A stretch of DNA of 64,000 nucleotides. Source: Chlorobium sp. (GTDB lineage: Bacteria; Bacteroidota; Chlorobiia; Chlorobiales; Chlorobiaceae). The notes under the pieces were generated by a model. The model saw nothing but the letters and a program-made list of their open reading frames with translations, did no database searches and was not told the origin of the DNA. The position numbers were made by a program, and so were the translations under genes. This document shows positions 1-10,143 of this stretch, piece by piece. The DNA is taken from positions 46,917 to 110,916 of the forward strand of contig SZXX01000030.1 of the NCBI GenBank assembly GCA_005843825.1, read 5' to 3'. The first letter of the stretch is position 1. Each line of letters starts with the position of its first letter.

Positions 1-1
1 C

Positions 2-358
2 CAGCTTCACCTTGTGTCACCGCAGGCACCTTATTTCCAGGGGTCCGATCTCCTGCTTGCAGCTGACTGCTGCGCATTTGCTGTGGGCGACTTCCATGGT
101 ACTTTCATGAAGGGTAAAAGTCTTGCAATAGCCTGCCCGAAACTTGATTCGGAAATGGATATTTATGTCGACAAACTCGCAGCCATGATCGATCTGTCGC
201 ACATCAACACCATCACCGTTGCCATTATGGAGGTGCCATGCTGTGGAGGCCTGATGTCGATTGTGGCCGAAGCCCTGCGAAAGTCTAAGCGTAAGGTGCC
301 GGTGAAAAAGGTGGTTATCAGTCTGCAAGGTGAGACGTTATCGGAAGAATGGGTTTAA
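2..358 (+). CDS. C-terminal part of an iron-sulfur cluster-binding/ferredoxin-like protein (5' end outside window)
   Basis: Frame stays open to the window start (QLHLVSPQAPYFQGSDLLLAADCCAFAVGDFHGTF...); listed GTG start at 14 is probably internal. CPKLD and VPCCGG cysteine motifs resemble C-termini of 4Fe-4S proteins adjacent to hcp. Confidence 0.65.
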   Translation, partial: QLHLVSPQAPYFQGSDLLLAADCCAFAVGDFHGTFMKGKSLAIACPKLDSEMDIYVDKLAAMIDLSHINTITVAIMEVPCCGGLMSIVAEALRKSKRKVPVKKVVISLQGETLSEEWV

Positions 359-422
359 AGCAGTGATTAGGGGCACCTTTGATCCTACAAATTTGTTATA
401 AAATAATAACGGGGTAGAGGCG

Positions 423-839
423 ATGCTGAAAGATGCGATGGGTGGATACAGGGGGACGGCAACGGAGATCAGCCGTGTTATTGCTGAACACCCTGATAAT
501 GCAGAAGCGTACTATGATCGGGGTAATGCCCGGAGCAGCTGCGACGATTATGAGGGGGCTATAGCTGATTTCACCATGGCACTAAAGGTAGGCCTCCGCT
601 TTCGGGAAGCCATTACGGCTTATGGAAACCGGGGTATAGCAAGGGTAGAAAGTGGTGATATGGAAGGTGCCATTCAGGATTTCAGCGAAATCATAAAGCG
701 AAAGCCAACAAATCGGAGGCTTTTAAGTACAGCGTATAAGAACAGGGCTTTGGTAAAAGAAAAAATGGGCGATAGCGAAGGGGGGGCAGGAGACAGAAAA
801 ATGGCTCATTTGTTATCACCGGATGTAAACACTCAATAA
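423..839 (+). CDS. Tetratricopeptide-repeat protein
   Basis: Repeated TPR pattern (AEAYYDRGNARSSCDDYEGAIADFTMAL; AYGNRGIARVESGDMEGAIQDFSEII). Confidence 0.8.
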   Translation: MLKDAMGGYRGTATEISRVIAEHPDNAEAYYDRGNARSSCDDYEGAIADFTMALKVGLRFREAITAYGNRGIARVESGDMEGAIQDFSEIIKRKPTNRRLLSTAYKNRALVKEKMGDSEGGAGDRKMAHLLSPDVNTQ

Positions 840-845
840 CCAATA

Positions 846-2489
846 ATGGAGAATAGAACGATGGGAATGTTATGTAATCAATGTCAGGAGAGCATTCATG
901 GAACAGGCTGTACGGTGCGCGGGGTATGCGGAAAAGATGAACCTACTGCCCAGCTTCAGGATGTGCTGGTCTATGCGACCGAAGGGCTTGCACTGGCGGC
1001 TGAAAAGCTTGAGGGAAGTGTATCAAGGAAGGTCGGCCAGCTTATAAGCGAATCACTCTTTGTCACGGTAACCAACACCAACTTTGATGAGGATGCAATA
1101 GTCGCCCAGATACGCAAAACCCTTGCAGTACGGGATGAACTGAATGCTACGCTCGTTCATCCGCCGCATCATGATGCCGCACACTGGACTGGAAGTTCAA
1201 AAGAGGATTTTCTTTCGAAAGCTCTTGAAGTCGGTCTTGAGAGCTTGAGTGAGAATGTTGACCTGCGATCACTTAAAAGTCTTGTGCTTTTTGGCCTGAA
1301 GGGACTTGCGGCCTATACAGACCATGCAGCCGTACTCGATTATCATGATGACGATATCTATGCTTTTTATGTAAAAGGGCTAGCTGCGCTAACCAAAGAG
1401 CTGTCGGCAGACGAACTGACAGCTCTGGTGCTTGAGACCGGTGGCACAGCAGTCAAGGCAATGGCACTGCTTGACAAAGCAAACACAAGCACCTATGGCC
1501 ATCCTGAAATCACCACGGTGAAGACCGGTGTGGGCAAAAACCCAGGTATCCTGATTTCCGGCCACGACCTCCGCGATATGGAGGACCTCTTGAAGCAGAC
1601 AGCCGGAACAGGTGTGGATGTCTACACCCACTGCGAGATGCTCCCTGCGCACTACTATCCGGCGTTCAAGAAGTACCCTCACTTTGTTGGAAACTACGGT
1701 GGTTCATGGTGGAAGCAGGACAAAGAGTTCGATACCTTCAACGGCCCAATCCTTATGACCACGAACTGCATCGTTCCCGTTCGAGAATCTTATCGCAACC
1801 GCATGTTTACAACAGGCATGGCAGGCTATCCCGGACTGAAGCATATTCCGGCACGGGAGAACGAAGGACAGAAAGACTTCTCGATTCTTATCAAACTTGC
1901 CCAGAGCTGCCCTCCACCAAAAGAGATAGAAAACGGCACCATCACTGGCGGCTTTGCACACCATCAGGTGATAGCTCTTGCCGACAAAGTGGTCGACGCA
2001 GTAAAGTCAGGAGCTATCAAGCGGTTTATCGTCATGGCCGGCTGTGACGGACGTCATGCTTCACGCCAATACTATACCGACGTCGCTGCGGCACTTCCCG
2101 ACAATTCCATCATCCTTACTGCAGGATGTGCCAAGTACCGCTACAACAAGCTTGAGCTTGGCGATATCGGCGGCATACCCCGCGTGCTCGATGCCGGTCA
2201 GTGCAACGACTCCTATTCGCTTGCTGTGATTGCCCTCAAACTCAAGGAAGTATTTGCGTTAGAGGATATCAACGATCTGCCGATCTCCTTTGATATTGCA
2301 TGGTATGAACAGAAGGCTGTTACCGTTCTTCTTGCCCTGCTCTATCTTGGAGTAAAAGGCATTCGCCTCGGACCAACACTTCCCGAGTTCCTGACTCCCA
2401 ATATTGCTGCTGTGCTGGTCGAAAAATTCGGCATTACACCAATAGGTAAAGTTGATGCCGATATCGAAGCCATGATGGCGGGTGCCTGA
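846..2489 (+). CDS. hcp: Hydroxylamine reductase / hybrid cluster protein
   Basis: N-terminal CNQCQE...[10 protein letters not shown] cysteine motif, plus [24 protein letters not shown] and [10 protein letters not shown] motifs typical of Hcp; full length 547 aa. Confidence 0.95.
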   Translation: MENRTMGMLCNQCQESIHGTGCTVRGVCGKDEPTAQLQDVLVYATEGLALAAEKLEGSVSRKVGQLISESLFVTVTNTNFDEDAIVAQIRKTLAVRDELNATLVHPPHHDAAHWTGSSKEDFLSKALEVGLESLSENVDLRSLKSLVLFGLKGLAAYTDHAAVLDYHDDDIYAFYVKGLAALTKELSADELTALVLETGGTAVKAMALLDKANTSTYGHPEITTVKTGVGKNPGILISGHDLRDMEDLLKQTAGTGVDVYTHCEMLPAHYYPAFKKYPHFVGNYGGSWWKQDKEFDTFNGPILMTTNCIVPVRESYRNRMFTTGMAGYPGLKHIPARENEGQKDFSILIKLAQSCPPPKEIENGTITGGFAHHQVIALADKVVDAVKSGAIKRFIVMAGCDGRHASRQYYTDVAAALPDNSIILTAGCAKYRYNKLELGDIGGIPRVLDAGQCNDSYSLAVIALKLKEVFALEDINDLPISFDIAWYEQKAVTVLLALLYLGVKGIRLGPTLPEFLTPNIAAVLVEKFGITPIGKVDADIEAMMAGA

Positions 2490-2531
2490 ACAAATCCTAG
2501 TCGTTAGTTTCTTTTTATCGGTCACTTTTTG

Positions 2532-2572
2532 ATAGATCCCTCCTTTGTCGGGATGACAAGGAAGGGATCTAT
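2532..2572. repeat. Imperfect palindromic intergenic repeat (ATAGATCCCTCCTTTGTCGGGATGACAAGGAAGGGATCTAT)
   Basis: Long inverted repeat between two convergent genes; related to sequences at 8769-8798, 11048-11083 and 61531-61560. Confidence 0.75.
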
Positions 2573-2578
2573 TGCCTA

Positions 2579-3169
2579 TCAGTAGTATACCATGGCGTAG
2601 AACACATTTTTTTTGATCTCGTTCATGACAAACTGGTAGCTTTTGTCGTTGTTCCACCAAAGCAGCGGGTTCCACCATGTCGGGTCAGTAGGCACGAGGA
2701 TAAATTTTTTTGACGATCCTTCAAATGATTTGCTCCAGGTCTCTTGAAGACGGAGCAAGTGAGGGGGGTCGCTGACGACAATAGCACTTTTCCACCCCTT
2801 TTCTTCCATTGTATCCGATGTGTTTTCAGCTTCCTCCCAGGTAGTTGTGGATTTTGCATCGACCTTGATCGCCCTTTTAGGGATTCCAAGCTCTATCATG
2901 CGACGCTCCCTCCAGTTTGGATGACCTGGATTGTAGAATCGTTCGTCAATACCCGTCAATATGATGTGCGAGGCATATCCTGCCTTGTACAATTCAGCAC
3001 CTTTGCGCACCCTGAGACCGTTATCGCCTCCCAGTACAATAATAACGTCTGATTTTTCAGGACTACCGGCATGTTGTGAAACAATAAACCCAAGACTTAA
3101 AAAAACGATGACAGCAGCTGCGCTTACAACAAGAAGCAAATTCACTATCAGTTTAAACAGGATTTTCAT
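2579..3169 (-). CDS. YdcF/SanA-like (DUF218) family protein, membrane-anchored
   Basis: N-terminal TM segment, then SDVIIVLGG, R.RKGAELYKAGYA..IILTG, DAKSTTTWEEA and VVSDPPHLLR motifs. Confidence 0.85.
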   Translation of the reverse strand: MKILFKLIVNLLLVVSAAAVIVFLSLGFIVSQHAGSPEKSDVIIVLGGDNGLRVRKGAELYKAGYASHIILTGIDERFYNPGHPNWRERRMIELGIPKRAIKVDAKSTTTWEEAENTSDTMEEKGWKSAIVVSDPPHLLRLQETWSKSFEGSSKKFILVPTDPTWWNPLLWWNNDKSYQFVMNEIKKNVFYAMVYY

Positions 3170-3334
3170 AGACTCGAGTGGGGGTTGTTCATCTTGCCTT
3201 GCAGTTGCATTGCCAGCCTTTAAGTTGAATAATAATCATTTTTGCAGAAACCTTTTACGGGAGCTTTAGGGAGAGGGTCGGATTGTTTTTTCTTGAAGAC
3301 ACTTGTATTGAATCCGGCAAAAGCGGCAGGGGTG

Positions 3335-3374
3335 AAAAAAAACAGCAGGCAGCTTTGTAATAAAGCGCCTGCTG
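3335..3374 (-). terminator. Rho-independent terminator of the minus-strand outer membrane protein gene
   Basis: Minus strand reads CAGCAGGC-gctttattacaaagct-GCCTGCTG followed by T8, just downstream of the 3406..4092 stop. Confidence 0.85.
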
Positions 3375-3405
3375 GAGGGGAAAGTTGTAACTACTCAGTC
3401 CTGGG

Positions 3406-4092
3406 TTAAAAAGCGTACGCCAATCCTATTGAGACCACAGGATAATACTTGAATTTATCTGTCTTGTCCTTCAAGTCAGCGATTTCCTTGTTAAGGTTTG
3501 TCTGGAATGTAGGGTCAGCTTGTATGACTGGGTTGGTTGCTGCAAGCGAAACGTTGGGAGTTCCCTGGAACATGACGCCAAGATCAAAAACAAAAGAAAG
3601 ACCGGAATTTTTTCCAACAGCATTTCCCCATCCAAGGCCTAAATAAGGAACTGTCTTGTTGAAGTCAATACCGCCTGTCAGTGAGCCAATCGTAGCTGTT
3701 GAATATGTAGTTCCTCCAATGGTGTAAGTCCCAACTACTGTTGTTGTGCCGGTAGCGGTTACCTTGTTGTTATTGAAAATAACTCCGGGTGAGAGCCTGA
3801 ACCCTGAATGTTCAAACGGGTACCAGTCTAGCAATACAGGGTATGACCCCAGCGACAGCTTGTAATCATAGTTAATCTGATTCTGTGAGGTCGAACCGCT
3901 GTAATTATAACCGTTATAGCCAGCTCTTGCATTAAAATTAGGGGTTAATCCAACAGTAACCTCTCCTCCAAAGCCGAGTGTGGAAGCTTTAGCTCCAATG
4001 GCGATATCCCCTGTGTTGGCAAAAGCGGATGATGCACATCCAAAAGAAACCAAAGTCGCAAACAATGCCTGTTTCAGATACCGATTTTTCAT
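3406..4092 (-). CDS. Putative outer membrane beta-barrel protein
   Basis: Signal peptide (MKNRYLKQALFATLVSFGCASSAFA), alternating strand pattern, C-terminal aromatic residue (LAYAF). Confidence 0.7.
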   Translation of the reverse strand: MKNRYLKQALFATLVSFGCASSAFANTGDIAIGAKASTLGFGGEVTVGLTPNFNARAGYNGYNYSGSTSQNQINYDYKLSLGSYPVLLDWYPFEHSGFRLSPGVIFNNNKVTATGTTTVVGTYTIGGTTYSTATIGSLTGGIDFNKTVPYLGLGWGNAVGKNSGLSFVFDLGVMFQGTPNVSLAATNPVIQADPTFQTNLNKEIADLKDKTDKFKYYPVVSIGLAYAF

Positions 4093-4234
4093 GCCATCTC
4101 CTTTTTAATTGTTATATGCTTTACAACTACCAATTTACAAACATACAAAATTACTGTGCTAATAAAAAAAGATGGCGTAATTTCATGTTTCGCTTCTCAT
4201 ACCTCACTCAGCTATGGTCGAGTGCAAGCAATGT

Positions 4235-5746
4235 TCAGGGCGCAAACCGTTTGTCCGTCAACTTTCCGCCCAGAGCGACGAAGAGTGCGGTCGTATCCTG
4301 CAGTTGCTGGGCCTGGGCCTGCAGGTAGCTGATTTTAGCATGATGATACTGAATATCAGTGACCATTACCTGAAGGTAGTTAGCTGTTCCAGCCTTGTAA
4401 TTCGCCTTAAGAAGATCCATTGCAAGTAGGGCATCCTTCACTGCCTGAGATTCGGTCTGCACCAGTTCGGCGTCGTGCTCTAAAGCTCGCAGGATATCAG
4501 CCACTTCAGCAAAAGCAGCAAGAACAGTTTGTTTATAGCTGGCAAAGCTCTCTTGGTAAGCATCAATTGCAGCCCGACGTTGCGCTCTCAGTGTGCCGCC
4601 TTTAAATATCGGGGCCGTTAGATTCCCTCCCAGGTTCCACACATTACTGTTACTGTTTAACAGATTGCCCAGCGTTTGACTGGTCTGTCCATAACTTGCG
4701 TTCAGAGTGATGCTGGGGAACAGTGCCGCGGTAGCAACGCCTATGCCTGCACTTGCTGCATGCAACTGCGCTTCGGCAGCAAGAATATCGGGGCGCTGGC
4801 GAACCAGTTCTGAAGGCAGGGATAAAGGTAACTGTCGTGGCAGTGAAATATCAGTCAACAGAACTGCAGGTGGCTGAAATTCAGCAGGCATCCTGCCCTC
4901 AAGCGTAGCAAGAAGATGTTCTGCCTGGCTTACCTTCTGCCTTAGTGGAGGGAGTGTTGCTTCAAGCGTTTTCAGCTGGATGCGCAACGTGAGGAGTGCT
5001 CCATAGGTAGCAATGCCTGCCTGGTATTGTTTTTCAGCAATGCTGATCTGATCTTTTTCCAGCGCAATCAATTGCCCGGTCTCATCGAGTTGTGTACGAT
5101 ATGCAGCTATGGCAATAGATGTGTTAACAATATTCCCGGTCAGCATCATGTATGTGCCAAGGGTTAGAGCCCTTTGCTGGTCGACCTGTGCCGCCAAACC
5201 TTCAACAGCTCTTCGTTGTCCTCCAAAAATGTCGAGCGCGTAGCTTACTGATGAAGAGAGCGTTGTCAAATTAAAGATACTGGCAGGTAAAGAGCTGCCG
5301 ATGGTTGAGGGGGAGTTCCGTTCACGGACCTCGGCAAACGCGGCGCTGAGTTGCGGATAAAAAATGCCGGAGCCTGCACGCAGGTTTTCCTGACTCTGCC
5401 TGAGACGGGCCTCGGCAGCCTGTAAGCCGGGATTATCAGCCAATCCTGCACTGACCGCGTCATCAAGCTGCTTTGAATTGAATGCGTGCCACCAGTTGGC
5501 TACAGGAGCAGCGCCATCTTCAAAGCGCTGAGGAAGTCCTTCAATCGTAGCGATCTCTTTTGGGTCGCCTCCCTGGTTGTATTGGGTTACCTTTGGCGCT
5601 TCAGGACGAACAAAGTCCGGACCAACGGCACAGCCCGATAAAAGGAAGAGGGATATCCCGAATGAAACCAGGAGAGCGCTGCCCCTGCGATAGCCCTGAA
5701 GTGCAGTGCTATTTTTTAGGGGTACTATGTTTTTCACCAATGTAGA
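4235..5746 (-). CDS. Outer membrane efflux lipoprotein, NodT/TolC family
   Basis: Lipobox LLSGCAVGPDFVRP; RPDILAAEAQLHAASAGIGVATAALFPSITL signature. ORF opens at 5872; MSTLVKNIV start near 5746 preferred (short overlap with the upstream gene). Confidence 0.9.
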   Translation of the reverse strand, partial: STLVKNIVPLKNSTALQGYRRGSALLVSFGISLFLLSGCAVGPDFVRPEAPKVTQYNQGGDPKEIATIEGLPQRFEDGAAPVANWWHAFNSKQLDDAVSAGLADNPGLQAAEARLRQSQENLRAGSGIFYPQLSAAFAEVRERNSPSTIGSSLPASIFNLTTLSSSVSYALDIFGGQRRAVEGLAAQVDQQRALTLGTYMMLTGNIVNTSIAIAAYRTQLDETGQLIALEKDQISIAEKQYQAGIATYGALLTLRIQLKTLEATLPPLRQKVSQAEHLLATLEGRMPAEFQPPAVLLTDISLPRQLPLSLPSELVRQRPDILAAEAQLHAASAGIGVATAALFPSITLNASYGQTSQTLGNLLNSNSNVWNLGGNLTAPIFKGGTLRAQRRAAIDAYQESFASYKQTVLAAFAEVADILRALEHDAELVQTESQAVKDALLAMDLLKANYKAGTANYLQVMVTDIQYHHAKISYLQAQAQQLQDTTALFVALGGKLTDKRFAP

Positions 5747-6656
5747 CATCAACAAGTTGGCCTGGATAGATTGACACACCTTTTCGTTTTTCAAAACTGA
5801 AAATAACCGGCAGAACACGTACGTCAACCCGCTCTGTTCTCTGGCTTGAGAGTTCGATCTTGGGAGTAACATTCGGCTGTATTCTTACAAATTTCAACGG
5901 AATGTTGATATCCGTTCCATGGATAAACATCCGTGCTTCAATATCAGCGGGATCGGGAATTCTGTGAATCAGTATCTCATCAATGTAACAGCGAACAGCA
6001 AGACTGCCCTCTGTATTTCCCAACACCATAACAGGTCGAAACGCTCCGGTATAGCTGCTATAGACACCCTGGCTTGAAATATAACTGCCGACAGCAGTGT
6101 TAACCGACAACACAGTGCCTTCCGAAAGTGCTTTGATGGAATACTTCGCCAAAAGAGCGTTAGCAGCCTCGTACTGCTTTTGAGCAAGCTCCAGAGTTGC
6201 GTTTGCCCCCCTGGCAGCATTTTCAGCCGTATCGAGAGCATCTTTACTGACTGAGCGCGCATCAAGCGTCCAGGAGGCTTTCAGTTTGCCATACTGATCT
6301 TGCAGGTTTTTACGTGTTGCCTTCGCTACATCAATCTGGGCTTTGGCCGAAGCAGTTGTGGCCCGCTGTACAGAGTCGTCCAGAATCAACAAGGGTGTTC
6401 CAGCCTTAACATGCTGGCCTTCAGCAACCAATATTTTTACCACCGTACCTGGAACTTCAGGATAGAGGTTGATATTTTCACCACTGGCCTGAGGGGTTTC
6501 AACGATGCCATTAGCGTAAATCCCTTTGGCATAGGGATTAGATGCGGGTTTGAACGCCGGTGTCTGAGGTTTTGCCGGTATCCCTGAAATATAGGCACTA
6601 CCGATAGCGAGCAGAACTCCCAGTATGGCAGATCCGATTAACAGTTTATTTCTCAT
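5709..6656 (-). CDS. HlyD-family periplasmic adaptor (membrane fusion) protein
   Basis: N-terminal TM anchor, lipoyl/barrel-sandwich pattern (GTVVKILVAEGQHVKAGTPLLILDDS...), coiled-coil region; between ABC transporter and TolC-like genes. Confidence 0.88.
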   Translation of the reverse strand: MRNKLLIGSAILGVLLAIGSAYISGIPAKPQTPAFKPASNPYAKGIYANGIVETPQASGENINLYPEVPGTVVKILVAEGQHVKAGTPLLILDDSVQRATTASAKAQIDVAKATRKNLQDQYGKLKASWTLDARSVSKDALDTAENAARGANATLELAQKQYEAANALLAKYSIKALSEGTVLSVNTAVGSYISSQGVYSSYTGAFRPVMVLGNTEGSLAVRCYIDEILIHRIPDPADIEARMFIHGTDINIPLKFVRIQPNVTPKIELSSQRTERVDVRVLPVIFSFEKRKGVSIYPGQLVDVYIGEKHSTPKK

Positions 6657-7357
6657 ACGTACTGTAATGTGTTCCGTTCAAAGGCTGTTATTTTTCCATC
6701 TTCCATTTTCATGATTGAGTCCGCAAACTCATAGATGCGACTGTCATGCGTCACAATAATGACGCACCGGTCCGGATTGAGGATTTTTGTTTTGATGAAC
6801 TCCACGATCTTTTTTCCGGTATCACCGTCAAGAGAGGCTGTCGGCTCATCAAAGATCAGAATATCGGGTTTGCCTGCAATTGCCCGCGCAATTGCAACGC
6901 GCTGCTGCTCCCCACCACTCAGCTTGACCGGCGGTAATTGTGCCCTGTCTTTAAGCCCGACGATATCAAGGTACTCCATGGCAACTTTAATGGCTTCATT
7001 CCAATCCATTTTTTTCAGTATCAAGGGAATCGCCACATTTTCCACCGTGGTAAGGCGAGGAAAAAGATGGTAATCCTGAAAAACAAAGCCGATTTTGTGC
7101 AGGCGGAGATCAGCAATATCATCACTTTTCATTTTCCAGATATCTTTGCCCTCAACGAGAACATTGCCCTCGTTTGGTTTGAGAATGCCAGAAATCATGC
7201 TCAGCAGGGTTGTCTTGCCGCTTCCTGACGGACCAACGATATAGAGGAGCTCTCCAAAGTTTGCCTCGAAACTTGCGCTCTTCACTGCGGTGGTCTTCGT
7301 CTCTCCTTCGCCAAACCACTTTATCAATGCATTTGCCTTTATGGCTACTTTTCCCAT
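6653..7357 (-). CDS. ABC transporter ATP-binding protein (MacB/LolD-type)
   Basis: Walker A GPSGSGKTT, signature LSGGEQQRVAIARA, Walker B ILIFDEPTASLD. Confidence 0.95.
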   Translation of the reverse strand: MGKVAIKANALIKWFGEGETKTTAVKSASFEANFGELLYIVGPSGSGKTTLLSMISGILKPNEGNVLVEGKDIWKMKSDDIADLRLHKIGFVFQDYHLFPRLTTVENVAIPLILKKMDWNEAIKVAMEYLDIVGLKDRAQLPPVKLSGGEQQRVAIARAIAGKPDILIFDEPTASLDGDTGKKIVEFIKTKILNPDRCVIIVTHDSRIYEFADSIMKMEDGKITAFERNTLQYV

Positions 7358-7359
7358 AG

Positions 7360-8496
7360 TCAGCCTCTGAAAATATCAAACGGTTGTATCTGGAGCACTT
7401 TACGAATCCCGATATAACTTGAAACTCCAGCCATAATGAGCACCATAACAAATGCAAAGGTGAGATTGAAATACGTAACCTGTGCAGCATAGCTTGGCAG
7501 GCGCAGCTTGGCAAGAATCATAAGGCCTGAGGCAAGCCCGACACCGATTCCATAGCCGAGAAGTGCAGTAAATGACGCCTGAAAAAGAATCATGGCGATA
7601 AGCTCGTGGCCTTTGGCTCCAATGGCTTTCAAGGCGCCAAAGCGTTCCATGTTTTCAAGGATAAAGGTATAGAATGTCTGGCCGGAGATTGAAAGACCTA
7701 CTATAAAACTGATTGCCGTCATCATCAGAACATTCATACCCATGCCGGTCTGGTAGGTGTAAAAATCGGAGATTTTCCCGACAAACTGATCGCGGGTAAG
7801 TGCCTGATAGCCAAGTTTTTTGACTTGCTGCTGAATAAAAGGAATATCGGCTTCACTTTTTGGTTCGATCAGTACATAGGAAGTGGTAAAACGCATCGAA
7901 GGAATGTAGGTTATTGCCCTGTTATAGGTCGTGTAGACCGTGGGGATGCCAAAAAGACCCCCTGATGCAACTTTTGCCAAACCGACGACTAACCCACGAT
8001 GATCGTTTATTTCAAATTCCGTACCAATTACGGGATTTTCAAGCTTTTTGAATTCCGCATCCTTGACCACAAAAAAGGCTGATTCAGCATATATATCCTC
8101 AATCTTTCCTTCTATCAATTCAGGTCTCCCATAGAGAGTCGCATCGTCAAGGCCTACAACAGACACTGCCTGATAAGCTCCACTTTTCAGCTTTACCAGT
8201 GCGTTGCCAAAATAGATAGGTACGGCATATTTGACGCCATCGATACTTCTTGTCTTGGAGAGTACATAATCAGGCATGGGGATACTGCTGGTGGCGTTGT
8301 TCACTGCCGGGTCCATAACCCAGATTTTTGCCCCTATATTATAAACCGATGCTGATGAACGGGATAATATTCCTGAAAACATCGACATCATCATGATCAT
8401 GAGAAATACTGCGAAGGTAATACCGACTAAAAGCGCGATAAACTTGCTTCTGTCATTCACAAGCAGCTTCAATGCTATTTTAAGAATTCCTGACAC
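7360..8496 (-). CDS. ABC transporter permease (FtsX/MacB-like)
   Basis: N-terminal TM, periplasmic region and C-terminal TM helices (MERFGALKAIGAKGHELIAMILFQ), adjacent to the ATPase. Confidence 0.88.
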   Translation of the reverse strand: MSGILKIALKLLVNDRSKFIALLVGITFAVFLMIMMMSMFSGILSRSSASVYNIGAKIWVMDPAVNNATSSIPMPDYVLSKTRSIDGVKYAVPIYFGNALVKLKSGAYQAVSVVGLDDATLYGRPELIEGKIEDIYAESAFFVVKDAEFKKLENPVIGTEFEINDHRGLVVGLAKVASGGLFGIPTVYTTYNRAITYIPSMRFTTSYVLIEPKSEADIPFIQQQVKKLGYQALTRDQFVGKISDFYTYQTGMGMNVLMMTAISFIVGLSISGQTFYTFILENMERFGALKAIGAKGHELIAMILFQASFTALLGYGIGVGLASGLMILAKLRLPSYAAQVTYFNLTFAFVMVLIMAGVSSYIGIRKVLQIQPFDIFRG

Positions 8497-8768
8497 TTGC
8501 TATCACCTGTTGTTATTTGCTAATATTATAAGGGCATACTGGACATTAACCACTGCCTTATATTATAAGTTTATCATGGGAGTCAATCAAGCAGATTGTA
8601 TGTTTTGTTTTTGTGTGATGTTAACTTGTCGTCTTCAATTTGACGATCATTATGTTTTTTCCCTGCGCAAGAATTTCAACTTTTTTCCCATGGAACCCTC
8701 TATGTAGGTTGGGGTGATTCCTGAACCCCAGCAAAACTAAAGTTGTGAGAGTATGCGGGGATAACTTC

Positions 8769-8798
8769 TTTGTCATCCCGACCGGAGTGGAGGGATCT
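8769..8798. repeat. Dispersed intergenic repeat (TTTGTCATCCCGACCGGAGTGGAGGGATCT)
   Basis: Shares the GTCATCCCGA...GGGATCT core with copies at 2532-2572 and 61531-61560. Confidence 0.6.
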
Positions 8799-8889
8799 AA
8801 ATGTTGTGGATGAGAAAAAATAATGTTTGGATTGTTGGTGGGTTTATTATTAGTTTAATGTTGAGATATTTAATATTGATATTTGTTGT

Positions 8890-9357
8890 ATGATTACTGG
8901 TGTCGCTTCATATTCGGATACTGAAAAAAGGGCTTTGAGCGCGTATACAAAGTTGATGCGGGCTGCTGAGTCGGTAACCGGGCGGACGAGCCGTATTCTG
9001 GCTGATTTTAATCTGACAGTGAGTCAGTTTGGAGTTCTTGAGGTCCTCTTTCACAAAGGTTCTCTTTGCCAGAGTGAACTTGCCGCCAAGATTTTAAAAA
9101 CCACAGGCAATATTACCATGGTTATTGATAACCTGGAGAAGCGCAGCCTGGTGAGGCGTGAGCGTGACCTCGATGACAGGCGTTTTATAGCCATTCATCT
9201 GACGGAATCGGGGTATTTGCTGATTGCACAGGTTTTTCCGTCCATTATGGAAGCCATTGTCAATGAGATGAGTATCCTTCAAGAGAGTGAACAGGATGAG
9301 TTGGCAAGGCTTTGCCGTATCATCGGCCTGCAGGAAGAGAGGTGTCTGGAAAGTTGA
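8890..9357 (+). CDS. MarR-family transcriptional regulator
   Basis: Winged HTH (LTVSQFGVLEVLFHKGSLCQSELAAKILKTTGNITMVIDNLEKRSLVRRERDLDDRRFIAIHLTESG). Confidence 0.93.
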   Translation: MITGVASYSDTEKRALSAYTKLMRAAESVTGRTSRILADFNLTVSQFGVLEVLFHKGSLCQSELAAKILKTTGNITMVIDNLEKRSLVRRERDLDDRRFIAIHLTESGYLLIAQVFPSIMEAIVNEMSILQESEQDELARLCRIIGLQEERCLES

Positions 9358-9377
9358 TTTTTTTTACAGCCATATAG

Positions 9378-9389
9378 TTTAACGTTAAA
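9378..9389. promoter_or_regulatory. Candidate regulator-binding palindrome TTTAACGTTAAA upstream of the yceI-like gene
   Basis: Perfect 12-bp palindrome between a marR-type gene and a yceI-type gene, about 40 bp before the yceI start. Confidence 0.4.
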
Positions 9390-9427
9390 TAACTCTACAA
9401 TCAATCAAAGGAAAAAGGAGACTGAAA

Positions 9428-10030
9428 ATGAGAATGAACATCACCAAGACCTTGCTCACCGTTGCAATTATGGGTGCACCAGCACTTGCTCATGCAACAC
9501 AATGGAATATTGATGCCGATCACTCGAATGTCGGGTTCAGTGTCAGTCATCTTATGGTATCTCATGTAAAGGGCAACTTCAACAAGTATAGTGGCGTTGT
9601 TGATATTAATGATAAAGATATCACGAAATCCAGTGTCAACGTCACTATCGATGCCGCATCCATCAACACGAACGTCCAGAAGCGTGATGAGCATTTACGG
9701 AGCGCTGATTTCTTTGATGCAGCTAAATACCCGACTCTGACTTTTGTTTCAAAAAAATGGACACAGGCTGGCAAGGGCGCATTGAAGGTTGCTGGAGATC
9801 TTACGATTCATGGTGTCACCAAACCGGTAGTGCTTACTGTGGCCCCGTTCTCCAGGGAGAGCAAGGATCCATGGGGTAACTTGAGACGCGGAACTTCAGC
9901 AACTACAACCATCAATCGCAAGGATTACGGGCTGGTCTGGAACCAGGCGCTGGAAACAGGTGGAGTGGCTGTTGGCGAAGATGTCAATATTTCGCTGGAC
10001 GTTGAACTGGTCAAGGCGAAGATTAATTAG
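9428..10030 (+). CDS. YceI-family periplasmic lipid-binding-like protein
   Basis: Signal peptide (ALAHA); WNIDADHSNVGFSVSHLMVSHVKGNFNKYSG, DLTIHGVTKPV and FNRKDYG-like motifs. Confidence 0.95.
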   Translation: MRMNITKTLLTVAIMGAPALAHATQWNIDADHSNVGFSVSHLMVSHVKGNFNKYSGVVDINDKDITKSSVNVTIDAASINTNVQKRDEHLRSADFFDAAKYPTLTFVSKKWTQAGKGALKVAGDLTIHGVTKPVVLTVAPFSRESKDPWGNLRRGTSATTTINRKDYGLVWNQALETGGVAVGEDVNISLDVELVKAKIN

Positions 10031-10104
10031 TTGGCAGTCCGCAGTTGGCGGTAGGCAAGAGTGGTGAGTGAACAGTGACTGCTGATTGCCAACTGCCAAC
10101 TGCT
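10029..10104. repeat. Inverted arrangement of GTTGGCAGT units
   Basis: AGTTGGCAGTCCGCAGTTGGCGG ... TTGCCAACTGCCAACTGCT; related units at 10930-10946 and 11022-11040. Confidence 0.7.
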
Positions 10105-10143
10105 AATGTCTGATCTTTGTTGAATCTATAATGGAGAGGTGAT

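Noticed and set aside
780-786. G7 run in the TPR-protein gene as a phase-variation tract
   Set aside because: Short and near the C-terminus; a slip would change only the last residues, so weak compared with the G9 tract at 40474.
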